A stretch of 38,279 nucleotides of DNA from an uncultured Verrucomicrobia subdivision 3 bacterium (GTDB taxonomy: Bacteria; Verrucomicrobiota; Verrucomicrobiia; Limisphaerales; UBA11358), in the NCBI GenBank assembly GCA_903875465.1, contig CAIQWB010000048.1, forward strand, positions 1 through 38,279, in the 5' to 3' direction. The position numbers were made by a program, and so were the translations under genes. Positions 1-8,395 of this stretch are shown in pieces. The notes under the pieces are model-generated. The model saw nothing but the letters and a program-made list of their open reading frames with translations, had not been told where the DNA came from and searched no databases. Every line of letters begins with the position of its first letter. The stretch's first letter is position 1.

Positions 1-81
1 AAACCAGCGAGGAACCTGTTTTAAAATTCAAAGCGGGCCAGCGGCGAGGGATTTTGGCGCTGACCAAGGCGGCGAGGTCCG

Positions 82-239
82 CGCATACCCGCAGCGGTCT
101 GGTAAGACTGCCTCTGCGCGAAGCGCGCACCCTTAAATGGGAAACTGATTGGCAGCGGCTTGGGAAGCCAATTTTCCAAACCGTTAATGCCCAAAAGATT
201 GATGCCGACCGGCCGTTTTAATTTCGGAGTTCGGGTTTA
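82..239 (+). repeat. Dispersed repeat, copy A
   Basis: Bases 82-106 are identical over 25 nt to 35341-35365, and bases 172-239 match 35368-35435 with 5 differences in 68. In this copy the two blocks are separated by a 65-nt insertion that includes a small hairpin (115-120 with 124-129). In the right-hand copy they almost touch. No convincing protein is encoded here. It looks like a structured, non-coding dispersed repeat of the genome. Confidence 0.75.
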
Positions 240-273
240 GACCAAGTCAAAAGCGGCATCTACTCAGAAACCC

Positions 274-308
274 AAACTCCATTGGCATTTAGCAGGCCAA
301 TGGAGTTT
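274..308 (-). terminator. Hairpin terminator of the PEP-CTERM gene
   Basis: A perfect 13-bp inverted repeat (274-286 with 296-308) has a 9-nt loop. It lies 35 nt downstream of the stop codon of the leftward PEP-CTERM gene. The T-run after the stem is short and interrupted (GTTTGGGTTTC in the direction of transcription), so the stem is certain but the termination efficiency is a guess. Confidence 0.6.
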
Positions 309-342
309 TCGGGGTAAAAACCGACTTGGTGAGCACTTATCC

Positions 343-1014
343 TCAGCGACGCCGCCAGCGGACAATGAAGCCGCCGACCGCCGCCAGGCCCACCAAGGCC
401 AGAGTGGACGGTTCCGGGGCACTGGCCACGGTGGTAATGGATGAACCCGGGACATCGTTGTAAGCCATGCTCACCAAAGTGATGCTATAGTCGTCGTTCA
501 GGGTTATTTCCGCATAGCCATAATCCGCCGCGCCGCCCGTGCCCCCAATCGTGAGACCCAGATAGCCATGCTCACCCGCCGTCCAATTACCAAAGGTCGG
601 CCCCAGATCGGTATAGCCCGCCCCGGGGGATTGGTAGCCGGAGGCGGAACCAATGGTCGCGCCGTCGCCAAAATAAGCCGGGTTGAGATTGGAAGGGCTG
701 TTGTAAATCACCCCGTTACCCCGGCTGAAAAAACCCTGCGTATAAATTTCCGCCTCGGTCTGCGTGTAGGTCTGGTCCATCACCAGAAAAAACTGGCCAT
801 CGGCAAACAAAGGGTTGGGGAAAAAATAACCACGACTTTCCGAGTAACCTGTCAGCACATTAAACCATACCCCGGTGCCATCGCTGTTGCCGCCACTAGG
901 ATTCGGACTCGTCGTCAGATTAATATTGTCATAAGTATGAATCGTAGCGTGGCCAGCCAATGGCAGGCAGGCGGCGGCAGCGGTGAAAAGGATCGTGCGT
1001 AATTTGTTTTGCAT
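343..1014 (-). CDS. PEP-CTERM sorting-domain secreted protein
   Basis: This 223-residue exported protein has an N-terminal signal peptide (MQNKLRTILF..., cleavage probably after LAGHA) and a C-terminal PEP-CTERM signal. That signal shows the order PEPSTLAL, a hydrophobic segment (VGLAAVGGFIV) and a terminal WRRR cluster. In this family exosortase recognises the PEP motif and removes the tail, after which the protein goes to the surface or the extracellular matrix. The middle is rich in Gly, Asn, Tyr and Ser and belongs to no fold I recognise. The start at 1014 was chosen because it places the signal peptide at the N-terminus. A longer frame to 1083 only adds unlikely residues and would cross the sigma-54-type promoter. 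No exosortase gene lies in the window. The S8 protease gene is divergent. Confidence 0.85.
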   Translation of the reverse strand: MQNKLRTILFTAAAACLPLAGHATIHTYDNINLTTSPNPSGGNSDGTGVWFNVLTGYSESRGYFFPNPLFADGQFFLVMDQTYTQTEAEIYTQGFFSRGNGVIYNSPSNLNPAYFGDGATIGSASGYQSPGAGYTDLGPTFGNWTAGEHGYLGLTIGGTGGAADYGYAEITLNDDYSITLVSMAYNDVPGSSITTVASAPEPSTLALVGLAAVGGFIVRWRRR

Positions 1015-1078
1015 GGCAATGGTTACTGAATGTCTGTTTCTAATTAATGTTGGGTGATGAAGCAACATAAAAATGAAT

Positions 1079-1095
1079 AGCAAAATTCATGCCAG
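1079..1095 (-). promoter_or_regulatory. Sigma-54-type promoter of the PEP-CTERM gene
   Basis: Read on the minus strand the site is CTGGCATGAATTTTGCT. The known sigma-54 (RpoN) consensus is YTGGCACGrNNNTTGCW, so only one position differs (C to T at the sixth base of TGGCAC), and the GG-to-GC spacing is exact. Transcription would start near 1068, about 54 nt before the ATG at 1014. In Zoogloea, PEP-CTERM genes are known to depend on RpoN with the PrsK/PrsR regulators, so the site makes biological sense. That this organism uses it is inferred. Confidence 0.65.
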
Positions 1096-1156
1096 CAAAC
1101 CGGCCGACCAACCAACGGCCGTGTCTCCCAAATTGCTCAATGGTGGAGGGTCGTTT

Positions 1157-1197
1157 TGAGCCGGCCGGCGGAAGCCCCATCCGGAATGGCCGGCTCA
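1157..1197. repeat. 10-bp inverted repeat upstream of the sigma-54 site
   Basis: TGAGCCGGCC (1157-1166) is repeated inverted at 1188-1197, with 21 nt between the arms. It lies about 90-130 bp upstream of the predicted start of the PEP-CTERM transcript, the usual distance for an activator site at a sigma-54 promoter. Two further CGGCCG boxes lie at 1101-1106 and 1116-1121. The rest of the 342-bp divergent spacer (1015-1356) holds nothing else I can support. Confidence 0.4.
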
Positions 1198-1356
1198 GTC
1201 ACTGTCCATAATTGATCTTGCTGGCCATATCCCGGCAAATGATTTAGCCCTTGCAGCGCCATTAAATTACTGGCTGGCCGTGACTTTAGGTTGACTTGAG
1301 CACCAACCAGTTTCATGTTTTACGGGTAGCGGTTACCTCCGTTTTTTTGCCAAGCC

Positions 1357-4113
1357 ATGAATTCTTCCCAACTAAACCTTTGGCCTGCCCGCAGCCCCAA
1401 ATCCCGCCGGACTTTGACCTGCCCATCTTTCCGCCTCCCCCAGCAAACCTTCGGTTGGCTGCTATTCAGTTTGGTCATCAGTCTATTTCGGGCGTCTGCG
1501 GCCGTCCTGCTGCTCCCCCCGCCGCCGCCCGCCATTCCGCCGCTGATTGGGGCCACCTATCCCAATGATACCGATGGCGATCATGTGGCAGACCAATTAA
1601 TGGTCCGCCTGCAACAAGCCGGCACCGCCCTGCAAACCGCCGGTTCCGCCACCCAAACCAATGCCGCCCAAGCCCGGCTCGACGCCCTGGTGGAGGTGGA
1701 ATTAGTCTTTCGCCAGCCAGTTACGCCAACCCAAATCAACACGTTCCTGGCTCTCGGCGGGGAAATTACCCATCTCTATAAAGCGGTTTCCTATGGCTGG
1801 AATGGGCGTCTGCCCTTGCGTTCCATTGGGCTATTACCCGCCCGGATGGGGGACTCCCTGGTGCTCGTGGAAGAGGCCAAATCCGCCGAATTGCACCTGG
1901 ATCTCGCTACCCAGACCGGCCGGGTTCGGCCAGTGTGGTCGCCCGGATTTGCCAGCAGCACCGCGGGCTTTGCCGGCAATTCCAACATCACCATTGCCAT
2001 TGTCGATTCCGGCCTGGATGCCACCCATGCCGACCTCGCGGGTCGTGGTGTTTTTTGGCAGGACTACTCCACGGATGCCGCCGCCAAGCCAGTGGATATT
2101 TCCCAGCATGGCACCTACGTAGGTTCCGTCGCCCTGGGCACCGGAGCGGCCAGTGGCAGCGGAACCGGCACCCTCTACGGCACGCTTTATGGCAGTCTCA
2201 GCGGAATATTCAGCAACAACTTTGTGGTCACCCCCATGACCCTGCCCACCAACCCCATCACCTTCACCGCCACCGCGCGCTGGAATGGCGGCGGTAATGG
2301 CAAACTGGAATTGCTCTCGCACAATCAAAACACCAAGACCGGTTACACCTTGGAAGGCAGCGCCGCCACCGGCCCTTCACCCTTGTCACTTAGTGTGACG
2401 GTCACCGGCAACCCCACCCGCGAGTATTCGCCCGCGCTCATCTCCAACGGTTCCATGACCGACTATGTCATCACCTACCAGGTGCCCCAATCCCCCGGCG
2501 TGGACAATTTCAACCGCCAGCGCGGCGTTGCACCCGGTTGCAATTGGGCGGCCGCCAAAGTCTTCGCCACCAACGGTAATAGTCTGCTGACCTGGGATTC
2601 CGCCGCCGTGGACGACCTGGTGGCCAATCGCGTGGCGGACAACATCAAGGTCATCAACCTGAGCCTCGGCGTCACCGGCACGCCGGGACTCTCCGCCACC
2701 ACCCGGCAAGTGGTAAATACCGCCGTCAACAACGGCATGCTGGTGACCGTTTCCGCCGGTAACAATGGCCTGTTCTCCCCCGGTAGCGCCGCGGCCGTCA
2801 GTGACCCCGGTCGCGCCGCCCTGGTTCTCACCGTGGCCGCCGCCAATGATATCAATCAGTTGACCGACTATTCGAGCCAGGGCTTCGGCTCCCCCGGCAC
2901 CGTCGCCGGGCAGGAGGAGGATTACAAACCCGACCTCCTGGCCCCCGGTGGTTCCAGTTATTATTCCGATGTCCTCGCCGCCGACAGTAATTCCGGCGAT
3001 GGCACCGCCTTTCCCGACCAGCAATCCAATGATTACTGGAGCATTCAGGGCACCTCCGTAGCCGCGCCCTTTGCGGCTGGGTGCGCCGCCCTGGTCATTG
3101 ATGCCTTGCAGCAAAACGGAATAACCTGGGATTTTACCTCCGCCCAATCGCCGCTCCTCGTGAAAATGCTGCTCTGCGCCACCGCCACGGAGACCACCAC
3201 CAACCGCGAGAATTCCCTCTATAATCCCTACTTGCAACGCGCCGCCGCTGGCACCAATGGCTTTCCCGCCGGCAAAGACCAGTTTGAAGGCTACGGCATG
3301 ATCAACCCCGACGCCGCTGTCGAAGCCGTCCAGCAAAACCTGGCGTTTGGCACCCCAAATACCTTTGTCCTCGGCCCCGGCCCCACCGATCCGCGCGCCT
3401 GGGCCTGCCATGTCAGCTTGCCCGCCAACGTCAACCTCGCCGTCAATCTAGCGGTGCCATCAACGGGCGATTTTGATTTGTATCTCTATCGCGCCGCTCC
3501 GGGACAGTATGGCAACCCCGTGATCCTGGCCGCCAGCACCTCGGCCGGCCTGGGGCAGAACGAATCACTTACCTGCCAGTCCCCCACCAACACCAACGCC
3601 TACCTCGTGGTGAAACGCGTCCGTGGCTCCGGCAGCTTTAGCCTCACCGGCAATGTGCCCCCCCAGGTGAATTTCTCCGCCGCCCCCCTGCGCGGCACGG
3701 CCCCATTGACCGTTACCTTTACCAACCTCACCCTCGGCAGTGGCACCTGCATCTGGGATTTCGGTGATGGCAATACCAGCACCAATTCCAACCCGGCCAA
3801 CCCCTACACCCGCAGTGGCACCTATACCGTCTCCCTCACCGTCAGCAATTCACTCGGCACCAGCACCCAGACGCAAACCAATTATGTAACCGTCATCACT
3901 CCCCCGGTCTTGCTTTCCCCCACCACCGATCAAACCAACCTGACCTTCACGTTTGCCACCTCCCCGGGACTCAACTACGTGATCCAGTACAAAACCGATC
4001 TGACGGACCCCAACTGGCAAACCCTCTCCACCCAACCTGGCGATGGCACCCTCCACCAATTCACCGAGCCCTTGTCCACCCCGCAACGCTTTTACCGCAT
4101 CCTGGTCCCTTAA
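1357..4113 (+). CDS. Secreted subtilisin-like (S8) serine protease with PKD domain
   Basis: This 918-residue secreted endopeptidase has a long basic N-terminus followed by a signal segment near residues 32-49 (FGWLLFSLVISLFRASA). The catalytic triad is visible: Asp217 in AIVDSGLD, His251 in QHGTYVG, and Ser567 in GTSVAAP. The oxyanion Asn is in VSAGNNG. Roughly 120 residues are inserted between the His motif and the usual GVAPG segment. After the protease comes a probable prepeptidase-type beta domain (about 670-765) and a PKD domain (about 769-847, with WDFGDGNTS). The final 65-residue module ends QRFYRILVP, a tail seen on many secreted Verrucomicrobiota proteins. It has no PEP-CTERM signal. 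The start is uncertain: no good ribosome site precedes the ATG, and an N-terminus of about 30 residues before the hydrophobic segment is long. Confidence 0.9.
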   Translation: MNSSQLNLWPARSPKSRRTLTCPSFRLPQQTFGWLLFSLVISLFRASAAVLLLPPPPPAIPPLIGATYPNDTDGDHVADQLMVRLQQAGTALQTAGSATQTNAAQARLDALVEVELVFRQPVTPTQINTFLALGGEITHLYKAVSYGWNGRLPLRSIGLLPARMGDSLVLVEEAKSAELHLDLATQTGRVRPVWSPGFASSTAGFAGNSNITIAIVDSGLDATHADLAGRGVFWQDYSTDAAAKPVDISQHGTYVGSVALGTGAASGSGTGTLYGTLYGSLSGIFSNNFVVTPMTLPTNPITFTATARWNGGGNGKLELLSHNQNTKTGYTLEGSAATGPSPLSLSVTVTGNPTREYSPALISNGSMTDYVITYQVPQSPGVDNFNRQRGVAPGCNWAAAKVFATNGNSLLTWDSAAVDDLVANRVADNIKVINLSLGVTGTPGLSATTRQVVNTAVNNGMLVTVSAGNNGLFSPGSAAAVSDPGRAALVLTVAAANDINQLTDYSSQGFGSPGTVAGQEEDYKPDLLAPGGSSYYSDVLAADSNSGDGTAFPDQQSNDYWSIQGTSVAAPFAAGCAALVIDALQQNGITWDFTSAQSPLLVKMLLCATATETTTNRENSLYNPYLQRAAAGTNGFPAGKDQFEGYGMINPDAAVEAVQQNLAFGTPNTFVLGPGPTDPRAWACHVSLPANVNLAVNLAVPSTGDFDLYLYRAAPGQYGNPVILAASTSAGLGQNESLTCQSPTNTNAYLVVKRVRGSGSFSLTGNVPPQVNFSAAPLRGTAPLTVTFTNLTLGSGTCIWDFGDGNTSTNSNPANPYTRSGTYTVSLTVSNSLGTSTQTQTNYVTVITPPVLLSPTTDQTNLTFTFATSPGLNYVIQYKTDLTDPNWQTLSTQPGDGTLHQFTEPLSTPQRFYRILVP

Positions 4114-4275
4114 CCGTTCTACTTGGCCCTGGTGATCAAGCCATTTTCCGAATAGCTGAAAAGCCACGCTGCGGCCCCTCAGGCAATGGACCGATAAGGG
4201 ACTGTGGCGGCATATCCTAATATTGGCGCCTTTTCCGCTTTGGCTGGACCGGGCGGCACTTTAGAATCCCGTCCG

Positions 4276-5835
4276 ATGTCGCAAATGTTAAAGTCTTCCG
4301 GCCTCATGGCCCTGGCCACGCTCACCAGCCGCATTCTCGGCATGGTGCGCGAAATGGTTTATGCCAGTTTCATGGGCGATGGCTGGGTGGCCGGGGCCTT
4401 TACCATGGCCTTCCAAATCCCCAACCTCTTCCGCCGCCTCCTGGGTGAGGGAGCATTGACGGCCGCCTTTATCCCCATTTTCAAAGAAAAGGAAAAGCTC
4501 CAGGGGGAGAAGGAAATGTGGCGCGCCGCCAATGCGGTGATTTCCGGCCTCATCATCTCCGCTTCGGCCATTATCGCCCTGGTGATGCTGGGCTTGACCA
4601 TCGCCTTGGCGATGCATCCCTTCGCGGCCAAAACGGAACTGATGCTCCGGTTGTTGCGGGTGATGTTTCCTTACATGCTGCCGGTGTGTCTCACGGCTAT
4701 TTTCATGGGGATGCTGAATGCCCGGGGCTTTTTCTTCGTGCCGGCCCTGGGGGCCACCATGCTCAATGTCGTCATGATCGCCTCCGTGCTCTGGGTGGCT
4801 CCACATTTTGGCCGCGAATTGCCCACGCAAATTTTCGCGCTCGCCCTTGGGGTGCTGGTGGCCGGCATTGCCCAGGGGGCGTTTCAATTGCCCACCTTGT
4901 TGCGAAATGGCTTTGCCTACCGTTGGGAAACCCCTTGGGGGAATGAAACCGTCCAGTTGGTTGTGCGCCGGATGGTCCCCGGCATGCTCGGCTTGGCGGC
5001 CTTCCAAATCAATGTGCTGATTACCCAGGTGATGAGTTTTTGGGTGGATCCGCATATTGTCGCCTCGTTCAATTACGCGGTACGACTCATGGAACTGCCG
5101 CAGGGGATGTTTGGCATTTCGCTCGCCACGTTTCTGCTGCCAGCGTTGTCCGGCCTGGCTGCGGAAAAGAAATTTCCCGAATTTCGCAGCACCCTTCGTC
5201 ACGGGATCGCGACCCTGCTGTTTGCCAACCTGCTCGCCGCCACGCTGCTGGTGGTCCTGGCGGAGCCGATCATCCGGCTGCTGTTTGAGCGGGGCGAATT
5301 TACCGCCCTCGCCACCCAGCGCGCCACCTGGGCGCTGGTTTGTCTGGCCCCCGGACTGATTGCCTTTTCCACCGTGAATGTGCTGGTGCGGGCCTTTTAT
5401 GCGCTGGGCGACACGCGGACACCCATGCGCATTAGCATCGTCTGCCTGGGGTTGAACCTGGCCATTGCCGCCATGCTGGTGGTGCCGTTGCATCAAGGTG
5501 GCCTGGGCATTGCCAATACCCTCACCTCCGCGGTGAACCTGGGCCTTTTGCTGTTTGCCTTGCGCAAGAAACTGGCGCGGCTGGAACTGGCCGAACTCCG
5601 CAAGACGCTCCTGCCGCTGGCCGCCGCCGCCCTGGCCGCCGGGTTGGTGGCTTGGGAAGGCTGGCGCTTATGGGAGGAAACCCTGGGACATGCGACGATC
5701 TGGTTGAAAATCGGCGCGGTGTTTGCCCCGGCGATCGCGGCCGGTGTGGTTTATGTGGTGATCACCCTGAGCTGTCAGGTCCCGGCGGCCCGGGAGATGG
5801 GCAATCTGCTCACCGCCCGGCTGCGCCGGAAGTGA
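4276..5835 (+). CDS. murJ: Lipid II flippase MurJ
   Basis: This 519-residue inner-membrane protein of the MOP superfamily moves lipid II across the cytoplasmic membrane for peptidoglycan synthesis. The N-terminus (MLKSSGLMALATLTSRILG, then VREM) and the segment QIPNLFRRLLGEGALTAAFI are the family's signature. The Arg residues of TSRILG and NLFRR and the motif RAFYALGDTRTP are all present. About 14 hydrophobic segments fill the rest. I chose the ATG at 4276 because it matches the usual MurJ start. A GTG 72 nt upstream would add a non-conserved extension. No strong ribosome site is visible. The gene converges with ispE, 69 nt away. Confidence 0.95.
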   Translation: MSQMLKSSGLMALATLTSRILGMVREMVYASFMGDGWVAGAFTMAFQIPNLFRRLLGEGALTAAFIPIFKEKEKLQGEKEMWRAANAVISGLIISASAIIALVMLGLTIALAMHPFAAKTELMLRLLRVMFPYMLPVCLTAIFMGMLNARGFFFVPALGATMLNVVMIASVLWVAPHFGRELPTQIFALALGVLVAGIAQGAFQLPTLLRNGFAYRWETPWGNETVQLVVRRMVPGMLGLAAFQINVLITQVMSFWVDPHIVASFNYAVRLMELPQGMFGISLATFLLPALSGLAAEKKFPEFRSTLRHGIATLLFANLLAATLLVVLAEPIIRLLFERGEFTALATQRATWALVCLAPGLIAFSTVNVLVRAFYALGDTRTPMRISIVCLGLNLAIAAMLVVPLHQGGLGIANTLTSAVNLGLLLFALRKKLARLELAELRKTLLPLAAAALAAGLVAWEGWRLWEETLGHATIWLKIGAVFAPAIAAGVVYVVITLSCQVPAAREMGNLLTARLRRK

Positions 5836-5904
5836 CGGAGGGATTCCAATTTTCACAGCCACGCTTTAGCGTCGCGGTGACCTCTTGAAGTTTGCGACTT
5901 GGCT

Positions 5905-6777
5905 TCAGACCGGCACCACGGCGGTCCAGCAGTTGCGGCCGAAAAAGGCCAGAAATTGCTCCCGGACCGTTTCAGCGATCGCAACGGTCTCAAAAATGGC
6001 AAACGTGGTGGAGCCGCTGCCGGACATCAGGGTGGCCAGGGCGCCGTATTCGCGCAAAAACTTCTGAAACACGTCGAGCACCGGATATTTATCCAGGGCG
6101 GGTGCCTCCAGGGAGTTATACATTTCCGACCGGATCGCGGCCCAATCCCAAGTTTGCAAGGCCGCGACCAATTGCTGGGCCCGACCGGGGCGGCCATTCA
6201 GTGCCTCGGGAAAACGCCCGAGGTTTTGGTAGGCCCAAGGGGTGGAAATGCCAAAGCCAGGATGGATCAAAAAGAAAGCCTTGCCCGTCATGGCCGGGAA
6301 ATCCGGGAGCGACTGCACTTTTTCTCCGCGTCCCGTGGCCAGGGCAGGCTTGGTTTGGAGGAAGAAATTGATATCGGAACCGAGACCGGCGGCCAGTTCA
6401 TCCAACTTATCCAAGCTTAGCGGCTGGCCAAAAATTTCGTTCAAACCCAATAGCGTGGTGGCGGCGTTGCCGCTGCCGCCGCCCAGGCCGGCAGCCATGG
6501 GGATGCGCTTTTCCAGATGAATAGCCACCCCGTCAGTAATCCCGGTGGCGGCAAGAAACGCCGTGGCGGCGCGATGCACGAGATTCCGGCCATCCACCGG
6601 CAGGCTGGCATCGCTGCAAGTCAGGCTGAGGCCACTGGCCGTGCGCGTAAAAGCGAGCTCATCGCATACCCGGACCGGCTGCATGATGGTTTCGAGTTCA
6701 TGGTAGCCATCCGGGCGGCGGCCGAGAATGTTAAGGATCAGGTTGACCTTGCAGGGGGATGACTTGATAAGGGACAT
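5905..6777 (-). CDS. ispE: 4-diphosphocytidyl-2-C-methyl-D-erythritol kinase
   Basis: This 290-residue GHMP kinase phosphorylates CDP-methylerythritol in the cytoplasmic MEP pathway to isoprenoids. Isoprenoids supply the undecaprenyl carrier used by the neighbouring MurJ substrate. Visible motifs are SPCKVNLIL with the substrate-binding Lys10, RRPDGYHELET, the ATP-binding loop AAGLGGGSGNAATTLLGLN and GSDINFF with the catalytic-type Asp. Length fits the family (about 280-300). The start at 6777 gives the canonical short N-terminus before SPCK. An upstream in-frame ATG at 6804 lies inside the terminator hairpin of the next gene and was rejected. PCK instead of the common PAK is a minor variation. 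Confidence 0.95.
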   Translation of the reverse strand: MSLIKSSPCKVNLILNILGRRPDGYHELETIMQPVRVCDELAFTRTASGLSLTCSDASLPVDGRNLVHRAATAFLAATGITDGVAIHLEKRIPMAAGLGGGSGNAATTLLGLNEIFGQPLSLDKLDELAAGLGSDINFFLQTKPALATGRGEKVQSLPDFPAMTGKAFFLIHPGFGISTPWAYQNLGRFPEALNGRPGRAQQLVAALQTWDWAAIRSEMYNSLEAPALDKYPVLDVFQKFLREYGALATLMSGSGSTTFAIFETVAIAETVREQFLAFFGRNCWTAVVPV

Positions 6778-6796
6778 GATGGGGGACAAAGCAAAA

Positions 6797-6821
6797 CGCG
6801 CCAACCATGACAGTTGGCGCG
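6797..6821 (-). terminator. Rho-independent terminator
   Basis: A perfect 9-bp stem, CGCGCCAAC (6797-6805) with GTTGGCGCG (6813-6821), has a 7-nt loop. On the minus strand it is followed by TTTTGCTTTG. It lies 31 nt past the stop codon of the leftward lipoprotein gene at 6852 and just before the ispE start, so it separates the two transcripts. Confidence 0.75.
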
Positions 6822-6851
6822 GATGGAAATCAACAAGGGGGTGCGTCGGTT

Positions 6852-7292
6852 TTAGTTGTCGAACACATGAAACCGACTGCCGGGAATAAACGGGGCCACA
6901 TCGCCGCCGCTGAAACCAGTGTAGGTGTCGGTGTCAAAGATTGGATCAGACATGCGTCCGGGGGTGTAGCTGGCCGGGAATACGGCGTTCGGGCTCAAAT
7001 AGTCGGTGCAAACGGGATCGTAGGAAGGAATCGGAAACGTGACGACCTCATACAGTCCGATGCCGGTGCGGGCGATCGAACGGTCAAATCCAGTCACCAA
7101 ACCCGTGGTAAAACTGGGGCCGCTGGGGTCGAAGATTTCGGCCTGCTCAATCGAGTGGCGCATTTCGCCCAGGCGGACGATTTCAAAAGTGTTGCTCAAA
7201 CCACGGCCCAGTTTTTGTTCGGGGCCGGCACAGCCGGTGCCCAGCGCAGCAGCGAGGGCAATCACAGCGAGAAAGGGAATGGCATGTCGCAT
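6852..7292 (-). CDS. TIGR04073-like exosortase-system-associated lipoprotein
   Basis: This 146-residue predicted lipoprotein has a signal peptide MRHAIPFLAVIALAAALGTG followed by Cys21 (lipobox LGTGC). The mature start, KLGRGLSNTFEIVRLGEMRH, resembles the family described as exosortase-associated TIGR04073, found in Verrucomicrobia and Lentisphaerae. Its biochemical role is unknown. The C-terminus is rich in Pro, Asp and aromatic residues (YDPVCTDYLSPNAVF, FSGGDVAPF). I chose the ATG at 7292 for the signal peptide. The frame stays open upstream to 7550 but that part overlaps tatC. It is consistent with the PEP-CTERM gene at 343-1014, though exosortase itself is not here. The family call is from memory of the motif. 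Confidence 0.7.
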   Translation of the reverse strand: MRHAIPFLAVIALAAALGTGCAGPEQKLGRGLSNTFEIVRLGEMRHSIEQAEIFDPSGPSFTTGLVTGFDRSIARTGIGLYEVVTFPIPSYDPVCTDYLSPNAVFPASYTPGRMSDPIFDTDTYTGFSGGDVAPFIPGSRFHVFDN

Positions 7293-7381
7293 ATCGTATT
7301 TTAGATGTTGAAAAAGCTTAGCCCGAATCCACCGGTTGTAAAGCGTGATTTTACTTTTTGGGCTGCCAATTTTGAAATTAC

Positions 7382-8377
7382 TTACGATTTCAATGCCCGC
7401 TTGCGGTCGCGCCATTCCCAGTACCAGGCAATCCAGACGGTGATTTCGTACAGGAGGTACAAGGGCACAGCCATTAGCACTTGAGTAAGCACTTCGGGGG
7501 TGGTCAGGAGGGCACCCAAAATGAGGTTGATGACGATCATGTAGCGCCACATGCTGCGCAGCATCGTGTAATTCAACACGCCCAGTTTGACCAGGGTGAG
7601 CAAAATGACCGGGAGTTCAAAGCCCAACCCCATGCCGAGCATAAATTTGCAGACGAAACTAATGTAGTCCTCCGCCCGCCATTCATAGGCCCCCAAACCG
7701 AGCCATTGGGAGTACCGCTGAGAGGCCTCAAGGGCAAATGGCATCAAACCAAAAAAGCAGAAGGCCACGCCCAACAGAAACAAGGCGGCCCCGATGAACA
7801 TCGCGCGGAAGATATGTTTTTTCTCGTGAATTTTGAGGGCGGGAAAAATAAAGGAGGTCAGGAAAAACAGGACAAAGGGTCCGGCGATGACCAACCCGCC
7901 ATAAATGGCCACTTGGAAGGCCACAAAAAAACCGCCGGCGGGGTTCAGGTTTACCAAATTAATATGCATCCGCTGGGCATCGGCGGCAATCGCGGGATCC
8001 GTGCTCACCTGCCAGCCGAGCACCTGGTTGGTGCCGATCCGCACGGGCTTGACTTCGACCGAGGAAAACTGGTTGCTGCCCACGTTCAAAAACGCGGCTT
8101 GTTCCGGGGAAAGGACGAATTTGCCGAGCTGGTTGGTGCCGTAGTTAATGACAACGATCTTTTCGGAGAGGGGATAACTCACCGAGGCCCGGGTCATGGG
8201 CCATTTGATAATTTGAATGACGTAGTTGGCGCCAATCAAACAAAGAAGCATGGCTACGCCGACGGCGACGGCACTTTTAACGAGCACCCAGCGGAAATCT
8301 TCCAGATGCTCGAGGAAATTTTTTACTGGTCCGCCCTCATCCGCATCAAAATCGGGCGTTTCGTCGTGGCTGGGCAT
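7382..8377 (-). CDS. tatC: Sec-independent protein translocase TatC with enlarged periplasmic loop
   Basis: This 331-residue (ATG at 8377) six-helix receptor of the twin-arginine translocase binds RR signal peptides and works with TatA. Diagnostic parts are FLEHLEDFRWVLVKS at the cytoplasmic N-terminus, SFIFPALKIHEKKHIF after helix 2, and FMLGMGLGFELPV in the fourth helix region. Ordinary TatC proteins have about 250 residues. Here the first periplasmic loop (about residues 62-150) is much longer, rich in Asn, Val and Gln. A TTG seven codons upstream (8398) would also be in frame, but the ATG is preferred. It lies downstream of tatA in the same direction with 88 nt between. MsrP in this window (31874-32854) is a likely substrate. 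Confidence 0.93.
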   Translation of the reverse strand: MPSHDETPDFDADEGGPVKNFLEHLEDFRWVLVKSAVAVGVAMLLCLIGANYVIQIIKWPMTRASVSYPLSEKIVVINYGTNQLGKFVLSPEQAAFLNVGSNQFSSVEVKPVRIGTNQVLGWQVSTDPAIAADAQRMHINLVNLNPAGGFFVAFQVAIYGGLVIAGPFVLFFLTSFIFPALKIHEKKHIFRAMFIGAALFLLGVAFCFFGLMPFALEASQRYSQWLGLGAYEWRAEDYISFVCKFMLGMGLGFELPVILLTLVKLGVLNYTMLRSMWRYMIVINLILGALLTTPEVLTQVLMAVPLYLLYEITVWIAWYWEWRDRKRALKS

Positions 8378-8395
8378 CCCGGGAACCTTGCGACT

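Noticed and set aside
1-81. Possible end of a gene entering from the left
   Set aside because: The only open frame (about 45 codons) runs through the dispersed repeat and has no protein-like character.
1157-1197. Inverted repeat as a transcription terminator
   Set aside because: No gene ends nearby and no T-run follows on either strand. A regulatory role fits better.
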